The translations under genes were made by a program, and so were the position numbers. Of a stretch of DNA of 25,795 nt, positions 1-6,276 are shown piece after piece (within the stretch, counting starts at the first letter, position 1; every line of letters begins with the position of its first letter). Source of the DNA: a virus; IMG/VR virus record IMGVR_UViG_3300032053_000457, positions 1-25,795 of that record, one strand, 5' to 3'. Under the pieces are notes generated by a model. The model had not been told where the DNA came from and did no database searches. It worked only from the letters and a program-made list of their open reading frames with translations.

Positions 1-1438
1 CCGTGGAACCGTGACCGACGATATTGATTGTAAGTTGTGGACCCGGAGTCGGCGCGGGCGTCACGGTAGGTCCGGTCGTGGGCGTCGGGGTGACCGTCGG
101 GGTAGGCGTTATCGTCGGCGTGGCCGTTACGGTTGGAGTGGGGGTCCGCGTAGGCGTAGGGGTTGGCGTCCTCGTCGGAGTCGGAGTAGCCACGATGAAC
201 GTCGCAGTCGTATCCGTAGCGGAGGCCGGCATTACGAAGGAGCAGTTGCCGCCGCCGCTGCACTGGGTACCAGACCACGCGCTGAACGCCCAGCCGGGCT
301 GCCCCGTCGGCGTCAGGGATACCGTCGTGCCGTTAGGCACGCTGTAGTTGCAGAGCGTGGAGGGGTAGTCGCAGCCACCAACGCCGACGCCGCCTAGGGT
401 GACGCCTACCGAGCCGTAGCCGGCGATGTTCAAGGTGAAGACCGGAAGGGGCAGGGGCGTCGGAGTGATGGTCCGGGTCGCGGTCGCCGTCGGGGTGACC
501 GTTGGCGTGAGAGTGGGGGTTCGCGTCGGGGTGGGCGTCTGCTGCAAGAACACCGCGTTGACGCCCGTAGCGGCAGAGGGCATCGCGAAGGAGCAGACTG
601 GGTTGGAGCCGGAGCAAACGCCCCCGCCCCCCCAGTACGAGAACCCGTATCCCTGCGCCGGGCTCGCCGTGAGGATCACCGCGACCCCGCTGCTGATCGA
701 GTAGTAGCAGGGCGTCGTGGTCTGGTCGCACTGGCCGATGTTCGACCCGCCAGCGTTGACGTTAACCGAACCCGAGGAGGCGATCACGACGGTGAGTCGT
801 GGTAGCGGCGTTGGCGTGACGGTCGCGGTCGGGGTTGGCGTCTTCGTCACCGTGGGGGTAGGGGTCGGAGTAACCGCCGCGCTGTAGCTCACCGTGATCG
901 TAACGACGTCAACGGAGCCGGTCACCATCTGGCTCTCGGAGATCATCTCCGCAGTCAGGGCTACACCGAAATTCGAGGCATTCACGTCAGCAGGGGTTAA
1001 AGTCAGGCCCCAAAGATCGGTACCGCTGCCGTATGCCTTGGCTGCTAGTACGAGCGGCCAGGTCCCCGCCGCGTAATTGTTGCCCGATACTGTTCCCCCT
1101 TTGATTAGTCTGACGGCGCTATCTGCGACGAGTGATGGCGTCGTTTTACTAGCTTTACGAAGAACAGAGACCGTGACGCCGTTGATCGTCGAGCCTGAGG
1201 GGATCGAGAAACCGAATCCAGTCAACGTTAGCTGCCCAGTGAAAACGTCGTCCGTAAAGGGGCTGGTCGCTACGGTAAACACGCCATCTTGCGCCTGGGC
1301 ATTGGCCGGGTTGACCCAGGGCTTTGTTCCCCCGATGCTCGAGGCTGCAGTAGCGGTATTCGGCCCGGCGTCCGTCGCTAGGCCTCGCCCGGTAAAGCAG
1401 AGGCCGATCAGTAGCGCGAGGGCGAGGACCTTCCTCAT
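1..1438 (-). CDS. Secreted-type phage adhesin with Thr-Pro linkers and InlB-like repeats (partial)
   Basis: The frame opens at ATG 1438 and stays open for 479 codons to the window edge, so the C-terminus is missing. Residues 1-21 (MRKVLALALLIGLCFTGRGLA) look like a Sec signal peptide. Residues 22-188 form a beta-rich domain with motifs FGFSIPSGSTINGVTVSV and DLWGLTLTPADVNASNFGVAL, which I recognise from phage and environmental adhesin-like proteins. Three Thr-Pro linkers (about residues 189-213, 300-332 and 417-467) alternate with copies of a Cys-containing domain resembling divergent InlB B-repeats (SVNVN...C...C.Y.I..G..V.LTA.P..G..F..W.G..C.G....C.F.MP). Two copies are complete and a third begins at residue 468. 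The start overlaps the fibre stop as ATGA, so translation is probably coupled. The role is inferred as virion-tip or host-surface binding. The alternative is a secreted lysogenic-conversion protein. Confidence 0.8.
   Translation of the reverse strand, partial: MRKVLALALLIGLCFTGRGLATDAGPNTATAASSIGGTKPWVNPANAQAQDGVFTVATSPFTDDVFTGQLTLTGFGFSIPSGSTINGVTVSVLRKASKTTPSLVADSAVRLIKGGTVSGNNYAAGTWPLVLAAKAYGSGTDLWGLTLTPADVNASNFGVALTAEMISESQMVTGSVDVVTITVSYSAAVTPTPTPTVTKTPTPTATVTPTPLPRLTVVIASSGSVNVNAGGSNIGQCDQTTTPCYYSISSGVAVILTASPAQGYGFSYWGGGGVCSGSNPVCSFAMPSAATGVNAVFLQQTPTPTRTPTLTPTVTPTATATRTITPTPLPLPVFTLNIAGYGSVGVTLGGVGVGGCDYPSTLCNYSVPNGTTVSLTPTGQPGWAFSAWSGTQCSGGGNCSFVMPASATDTTATFIVATPTPTRTPTPTPTRTPTPTVTATPTITPTPTVTPTPTTGPTVTPAPTPGPQLTINIVGHGST
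40..190 (-). repeat. Thr-Pro linker 3 of the adhesin
   Basis: About 50 codons alternate Pro with Thr, Val, Ala, Arg or Ile (TPTPTRTPTPTPT pattern). On the plus strand the same DNA reads as a spurious Val-Gly repeat. The segment joins the second and third InlB-like domains. Its codons vary (ACG/ACC/ACT with CCG/CCC/CCA/CCT), so it is a protein-level repeat and not a simple DNA satellite. Confidence 0.85.
444..540 (-). repeat. Thr-Pro linker 2 of the adhesin
   Basis: About 32 codons of TP-rich sequence (QTPTPTRTPTLTPTVTPT pattern, ending TPTPLPLP) separate the first and second InlB-like domains. Such linkers are typical extended spacers in surface proteins. Confidence 0.85.
801..873 (-). repeat. 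Thr-Pro linker 1 of the adhesin
   Basis: About 25 codons (TPTPTPTVTKTPTPTATVT pattern, ending TPTPLPR) join the N-terminal beta domain to the first InlB-like domain. Linkers 1 and 2 both end in TPTPLP, which suggests that linker plus domain was duplicated as a unit. Confidence 0.85.
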
Positions 1439-4400
1439 GGCGACTTCTCACCGTAGTCGACGCTCGGTTCGAACTCGAAGGCCGTTAGGGAGAGCGCGTG
1501 GCCAACGGCTCGAATCTGCTGCCCCGCACTCGGGTTGAATGTAGCAACTGGCAGGATGTTCCCGGCAGTCGTGTAGTCAACGAAGTAGAGCGAGCCGACC
1601 GTGAGGGACCAACCCGAGACCTCGAGGATGCCTCTGGTGAGGATCACTCCGGTCGAGCCACTCCCGATGCCGGCGGGGCAGATGCCGAGCTTTACCGGCC
1701 CGCTGGTGGCCGCGGCATCGGATTTTGCCTTGTACCACTTAGCGTCCGCAGCAAGGTAGGCGACATCCTTCTGGCTCAGCGCCTCGCCTGCCGTCTGGCC
1801 GGTCATCATCTCGCCCCAGTAGTTGCCACTTCCGGGCGAAGCAGTCACCTTCCAGGTGTTCCCGACGAAGCCGCCCGCCGTTATCGTTCCACTGATGTTA
1901 AGGTTGCCAGTCTGCGCCGTGCCTGGAGTGCTCGACTGGAGCGCGACGGCACCGCCAGAATTGGTGGGCGTTACCGCCAACGAGTTCGTCAGCACGCCAG
2001 CTACGAGGCTCAGAGTGAGTGGAGCAGTCCCGCTTGCGGAGTTCACCCCATTGGTCGCGGTGGTCGCATTCCCGGCGAGGCTCGCGGTAATGGTACCTGC
2101 AGAGAAGTTACCGATAGCATCGCGGCGTACTACCGAACTGGCGACGTTGCTATTCGTCGCCGTGTTTGCGATCAGTTCAGCCCCATGTATATTGGCGGCC
2201 GTAGAACCCCCAACCGTAATTACCGTGGGAGCCGTGTAGGTACCCCCAAGATTACCGGTCAGTTGTACGATTCCAGGCTCGCTCACCGTAGCAGCTGGCA
2301 GCTCTGCGGGAGTGATCGCTCCAACCGTCATGGGATCTCCCACGCCAAGCTGCTTGACGAATTGGCCAGTCCCTCCGGTTGAGCCGAGATCTGCACCGGT
2401 CCCGCCTTGCGCAAGTATTAACTGTCCGCTGATAAGCTCCGATGCGTCGTGGTTGTGAACGCCGGGGGCATAGTCTGTCCCGGTCGTGGCGATCGAGATT
2501 ATGCCGGTCGTCTCCTCGACCTTAAGAATTCCACCATAACCCAAATCGGAGAGCGCTTGCGAATTGATGAGAGCCGCATCTGGTACTTGGGTAATGTAGG
2601 TAGCCGTTAGGTCACCGCTATTGGGTGGTTGACTCGCGGGCACTGCCCACGTCCCCGCTGCTGTCAAGTATTTTCCTGCCGCCGTGTCACCAGCACCAGG
2701 AGCAGGTACCGCGCCCTGAGTTCCCCCTGCCCCTCCATCCCCGACCATCACTGGGTAATCACCCGCAGAGAGCAGCGCCACGGTCACGGAATCGCCCAAG
2801 TTGATTTGTTGGAGGAAGCCCGGCCCGGTAGCTGACAGGTCTGAACCCGTACCGCCGACGACCAAGGAGAACGATCCAGTAGTGATCTTCGCGGCGTCAA
2901 GGTCCGGGACATCCGCAGCTACGAGGGTATGCCAGGCCGGGGCCGCGGAGTTCGCGCCGTCGCCCGTCTGCGTCAGGAACTGCATGTCCGTCGTGGTGTT
3001 GCCCGCGAGCGCCGTCCCCGTCCCGGACGCCCCACCGTAGAGTAGGTCCCCAAGCGCAGCGAACGGCGAGAGCGCGTCAAAGGCATCTGCCTTCGCGGTC
3101 TGGCCCGTGCCGCCGTTCGCGATCGGAAGGACTCCCGTTACGGCACTGGCCTCGGAGAGCGTCAGGGCTCCCCAGGTCGGGCTAGCTACGCCCCCCGTGA
3201 GTACCTGGAACTCCGTACCCTTCGCTAGGCGCGCGAACGTGGAGGCCGAATCGGCTACTAGGAGGTCCCCGACGACGGCGCTGCCGGATAGGTCGGTCCC
3301 CATGCCTCCGTCCACTACCCCGACGGGAGTCGTTAATGAAAGCGTCACGTCGCTAGTGAGGGCCCCACCCCCCGTGAGTCCGCTTCCGGCGATTACCTGG
3401 CGCGAAGTGTAGACCCCGTTCGTGACCGTGCCGGCGTTCCCCGTGGCGTTCCCGGTAAGGTTCCCGGTCACGTTGCCCGTGAGGTCCCCGACCACGTTCC
3501 CCGTGAGGTCCGCCGTGACCGTACCGGCAGCGAGGTCCCCGCTCGCGTCCCGCTTCACGATCGCGCTTGGAGTGTTTAGGGCCGTCGCCGTGTTCGCCGC
3601 CACGGTCCCCGCGTAAACCTCCGCCGCAGTAGACCCACCGACGGTCTCCACCACGGTCGCAGACTGAGTGCCCGTCACGTCCCCGACGAGCGGCCCACTG
3701 AAGTCCGTCACGGAGCCGATCAAGTCGGCCGTGATAGTGCCTGCGGAGAAGTCTCCTGAGGAATCACGCTTCACGATGGCGTCGGGCGTATTGGCATCGG
3801 TCGCCGCATTGGCCGTGATCTCGGCAGCATTGACTAGGGCCGCCGTCGAGCCACCAATCGTTAATACGGTAACGCTGGTCGCCGCTCCGCCCAAGTCACC
3901 CGAGAGCTGCACCGTCCCGAGCGTCGAAGCCGTCGCGTCGTTCACCGAACCGGTGAGTCCATTCGCCGAGAAGGCGAGCACCAGGGGGGCAGTACCGGAG
4001 GCCGACTGAACGCCCTCCGCTGCCGGCGCGGCCCCGACCTCCGAGGGCAGCGCGCCCGTGGGATTGATCTTCGACCAGAGGATGCCCGCAGAGGCGTCCA
4101 CGTCGACGTTCGAGACGAGCTTCGCATTCGCGTCCTGAGCTCCGGCGCTGATATGCACGAAGCCGGTCCCCGCAGGAGGTGAGTAGGTACCGCTGATCAG
4201 CGTCCAACTAGTAGCGCCAGCGCCGTTCGCGGTTAGGACGGAGCTGTTCGCGGCCCCCCCAGATCCGAGTTCGGCGGCATCGCTGCCTGACTTCGAGATC
4301 TGCACCCACGCCGCTACGCCCGAGATATCGGTAAACGCCGGTTGCAGGCAATTGGCGTTACCGTTGGCCGCGATTCCCGTGCTGAAGTAGTTTGTCCCAC

Positions 4401-6051
4401 ACTGGGTAGGGGCGATCGCCAGAGCCGAGGCGGTCGTGGCGTTTGCCGCGATTGTCCCGGTGATCTTCGACCCGTCCAGTGAGATAATCCAGGATGGATC
4501 TGAATAGCCAACGTTCACGTAGACGCCATTAGTTACGGTCCCCGCATTCCCGGCGATGTCCCCGATGATCTTGTTGCCAGCAAGCGACGTGAGCCATGAG
4601 GGATCGGGGTAGGACCCGGTTGTGTAGACCCCATTGGTGACGGTCGAGGCGTTGCCGGTCAGATTACCGGTGATATCACCGACGAATCCCCCGGCCCTGA
4701 CCGTCCCGGAGACATTTACGTTACCAGTCTGCTGCGTCCCTGGAGTCGTACCCTGCAGGGCCACGGCGCCCCCGTCGTTGGCCGCAGTGATCGCGATGCT
4801 TCCGGTTAGGGCCTTGGCCGCCAGGTTAAGGGCCAGGGGTGCGGTACCCCCGGCGCTTGTCAGACCGTCTCCGGAGGTCGTGGCATTCCCCGTAACGTCG
4901 CCAACTAGGTTGCCCACAAAGGTAGCCGCTCGAGCCGTTCCCGAGAGGTTCAGATTACCAGTCTGCTGAGTACCCGGCGTGGAAGCCTGGAGAGCCACCG
5001 CCCCCCCGCTGTTGGTTGGGGTGACGGCTACACTACCAGTTAATGCCTTCGCGCCCAAGGAAAGTACCAAGGGGGCCGTTCCTATGGCACTCGAGAGCCC
5101 GTCGTCAGAACTCGGGACGCTGCCCGTGAGCTTGGAGGCGGCCAGGCTAGTAATCCAGCCGGGGTCGGAGTAACTCCCAGTCGAATATAGGCCGTTGGTG
5201 ACGGTCCCTGCGTTCCCGGTGACACTCCCCGTCACCGCCCCCGTCAGACCCCCGACGAAGGTCCCGGTCACGGTCCCAGTAAAGGTAGGACCAGCGATAG
5301 GCGCTAGGAGGGCTAGGCTGGCGCTCAGAGCCGAGATATCCGTGATCCCTAGGGACCGCTCGGAGGCGGCCGTAAGACGCCCCTGAGTGTCAACAGTGAA
5401 GCCTGCGGCCTTGCCTAGCCCTAGACCGTAGGTCGCCGGGACGACCGCAGTGCTGGCAAGGTTGAGGGTCAGAGCCCCACCACTCCCGCCACCAGACAAT
5501 CCCGTACCGGCTAGGACATCCGTAACCGTTCCGGTTCCGGGAGGATTGTACCAGGCGAACCCACCAGAACCGTTAGCGGAGAGGACCTGGTGGAGAGTCG
5601 CCGCCCCGCTTCCGAGCTGGGCGACATCGCCCCCCACGAGCATATAAGACGGGCTGATCGTCGGTTGTGCTCCTGCGGAGTAGATCTCCTGGAGGCTGAT
5701 CGTCCCACTGGCCTCGGGGACCCCCGCCTGGAACGTCCAGACGAGCCTGTCGACCGCCGAGACCGTCTGGTAGACCTGGAATCGGTAGGTCGCCGGGCTG
5801 ACGATCGTGCAGGCCCCTGCGCAGGTGAGGTTTCCCGAGACGATCGGATAGGTTGCGGTCGTCAGCTGGGCGAGGCCTCCGCCCGTGACGTCCGTCGGCA
5901 CCCTCCCCTGGGGCGTAATTACCACACTGCCAGCCGTTACCGCCGTGCCGTCCGGGGTAATGATCCTGCCAGTGAGCGGACGAACTGTCAGTGCTCCGGC
6001 TGGACTCGCCAATAAGCAGGCTAGGATTAGCGCTAGAACCATCTTTCTCAT
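1435..6051 (-). CDS. Large modular tail fibre with N-terminal signal peptide
   Basis: The product has 1538 residues. I chose ATG 6051 because it gives a signal-peptide-like N-terminus (MRKMVLALILACLLASPAGA), has a GGGGGA ribosome binding site and starts one base after the upstream stop. Residues 21-125 resemble the N-terminal beta domain of phage fibres (GRIITPDGTAVTAGSVVITP). Residues 280-1400 are a chain of Gly/Thr/Asn/Ala-rich fibre repeats: a 57-residue GTAPL...TGNLN.SGT unit, a GGSTAA...VKRD.SGDF unit, an NAGTVTNGVY.TGSYSDPSW unit, and GGTG motifs such as LPIANGGTGQT, common in trimeric tail fibres. Residues 1400-1538 (AGEALSQKDVAYLAADAKWYKA...) resemble a DUF2190-like decoration domain. 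It lies downstream of the tail hub, as expected of a receptor-binding fibre. The signal peptide is unexpected for a virion protein assembled in the cytoplasm. Confidence 0.88.
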   Translation of the reverse strand: MRKMVLALILACLLASPAGALTVRPLTGRIITPDGTAVTAGSVVITPQGRVPTDVTGGGLAQLTTATYPIVSGNLTCAGACTIVSPATYRFQVYQTVSAVDRLVWTFQAGVPEASGTISLQEIYSAGAQPTISPSYMLVGGDVAQLGSGAATLHQVLSANGSGGFAWYNPPGTGTVTDVLAGTGLSGGGSGGALTLNLASTAVVPATYGLGLGKAAGFTVDTQGRLTAASERSLGITDISALSASLALLAPIAGPTFTGTVTGTFVGGLTGAVTGSVTGNAGTVTNGLYSTGSYSDPGWITSLAASKLTGSVPSSDDGLSSAIGTAPLVLSLGAKALTGSVAVTPTNSGGAVALQASTPGTQQTGNLNLSGTARAATFVGNLVGDVTGNATTSGDGLTSAGGTAPLALNLAAKALTGSIAITAANDGGAVALQGTTPGTQQTGNVNVSGTVRAGGFVGDITGNLTGNASTVTNGVYTTGSYPDPSWLTSLAGNKIIGDIAGNAGTVTNGVYVNVGYSDPSWIISLDGSKITGTIAANATTASALAIAPTQCGTNYFSTGIAANGNANCLQPAFTDISGVAAWVQISKSGSDAAELGSGGAANSSVLTANGAGATSWTLISGTYSPPAGTGFVHISAGAQDANAKLVSNVDVDASAGILWSKINPTGALPSEVGAAPAAEGVQSASGTAPLVLAFSANGLTGSVNDATASTLGTVQLSGDLGGAATSVTVLTIGGSTAALVNAAEITANAATDANTPDAIVKRDSSGDFSAGTITADLIGSVTDFSGPLVGDVTGTQSATVVETVGGSTAAEVYAGTVAANTATALNTPSAIVKRDASGDLAAGTVTADLTGNVVGDLTGNVTGNLTGNATGNAGTVTNGVYTSRQVIAGSGLTGGGALTSDVTLSLTTPVGVVDGGMGTDLSGSAVVGDLLVADSASTFARLAKGTEFQVLTGGVASPTWGALTLSEASAVTGVLPIANGGTGQTAKADAFDALSPFAALGDLLYGGASGTGTALAGNTTTDMQFLTQTGDGANSAAPAWHTLVAADVPDLDAAKITTGSFSLVVGGTGSDLSATGPGFLQQINLGDSVTVALLSAGDYPVMVGDGGAGGTQGAVPAPGAGDTAAGKYLTAAGTWAVPASQPPNSGDLTATYITQVPDAALINSQALSDLGYGGILKVEETTGIISIATTGTDYAPGVHNHDASELISGQLILAQGGTGADLGSTGGTGQFVKQLGVGDPMTVGAITPAELPAATVSEPGIVQLTGNLGGTYTAPTVITVGGSTAANIHGAELIANTATNSNVASSVVRRDAIGNFSAGTITASLAGNATTATNGVNSASGTAPLTLSLVAGVLTNSLAVTPTNSGGAVALQSSTPGTAQTGNLNISGTITAGGFVGNTWKVTASPGSGNYWGEMMTGQTAGEALSQKDVAYLAADAKWYKAKSDAAATSGPVKLGICPAGIGSGSTGVILTRGILEVSGWSLTVGSLYFVDYTTAGNILPVATFNPSAGQQIRAVGHALSLTAFEFEPSVDYGEKSP
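1861..5082 (-). repeat. Fibre repeat family A (57-residue GTAPL units)
   Basis: Three full copies lie at 4912-5082, 4678-4848 and 1861-2031 (fibre residues 324-380, 402-458 and 1341-1397), with a truncated copy near residue 686. They share GTAPL.L, LTGS.A.T..N.GGAVALQ, STPGTQQTGN and SGT...FVG. The third copy lies almost 950 residues from the first two, as expected from module duplication and shuffling. Confidence 0.8.
2077..3918 (-). repeat. Fibre repeat family B (GGSTAA...VKRD units)
   Basis: Copies lie at 3721-3918, 3502-3663 (lacking the leading strand) and 2077-2274 (fibre residues 712-777, 797-850 and 1260-1325). Shared motifs are VQL.G.LGG, T.GGSTAA, ANTAT..N, VKRD.SGDFSAGT and TADLTGN. 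These are typical of repeated shaft segments in phage fibres. Confidence 0.78.
3403..5214 (-). repeat. Fibre repeat family C (NAGTVTNGVY...SDPSW units)
   Basis: Copies lie at 5116-5214, 4555-4653 and 4450-4548 (fibre residues 280-312, 467-499 and 502-534), with a short copy at 3403-3438. The pattern is NAGTVTNGVY, then GSYSDPSW and TSLAGSKITG. They alternate with family A units in the first third of the shaft. Confidence 0.78.
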
Positions 6052-6052
6052 G

Positions 6053-6268
6053 CTATCCCCCAAACCAATCGCTCCATTGCTCGGGGTCAACCCTATGGAG
6101 CATGTGCTGAATCACAAAACCTTGCAGGACATGGACGGCCGTCGTCATTTCACTGAGATTCGCCCTTAGACCCCACAACTGGACCTTTTGTACGATCATG
6201 GCCAACGCGTCCATTACCTGCTGCTCTTCTATCTCAAGTCGTAATCCAGAAGGAATTGTTCCGCTCAT
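6053..6268 (-). CDS. Small protein of the tail module, function unknown
   Basis: The product has 71 residues and I do not recognise its family. The sequence looks mostly helical (LEIEEQQVMDALAMIVQKVQLWGLRANLSEM), without a signal peptide or a clear membrane segment, and ends in an acidic and aromatic tail (DPEQWSDWFGG). The ATG has a good GGGGGA site, and the gene sits 8 bases after the tail hub stop and 1 base before the fibre start. Its position between hub and fibre would suit a fibre chaperone or small baseplate protein, but this is inference from position only. Confidence 0.75.
   Translation of the reverse strand: MSGTIPSGLRLEIEEQQVMDALAMIVQKVQLWGLRANLSEMTTAVHVLQGFVIQHMLHRVDPEQWSDWFGG
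6056..6061 (-). promoter_or_regulatory. Ribosome binding site fixing the fibre start at 6051
   Basis: GGGGGA lies 4 bases before ATG 6051 and inside the last codons of the preceding small gene. The in-frame TTG at 6090 would add 13 residues ahead of the signal peptide and overlap the upstream gene, so it is disfavoured. Confidence 0.6.
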
Positions 6269-6276
6269 GCTTCCCC

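Noticed and set aside
24-704. Plus-strand open frames with Val-Gly repeats (VGVGVTVGV)
   Set aside because: They are antisense to the Thr-Pro linkers of the minus-strand adhesin. The minus frame has a start, a signal peptide and recognisable domains over 479 codons.
1435-6051. Diversity-generating retroelement target in the fibre
   Set aside because: No reverse transcriptase or template repeat was seen, and the C-terminus is a DUF2190-like domain, not a C-type lectin fold.
6052-6090. TTG start at 6090 for the fibre gene
   Set aside because: It would precede the signal-peptide Met by 13 residues, overlap the upstream gene and lack a good ribosome binding site. ATG 6051 has GGGGGA.
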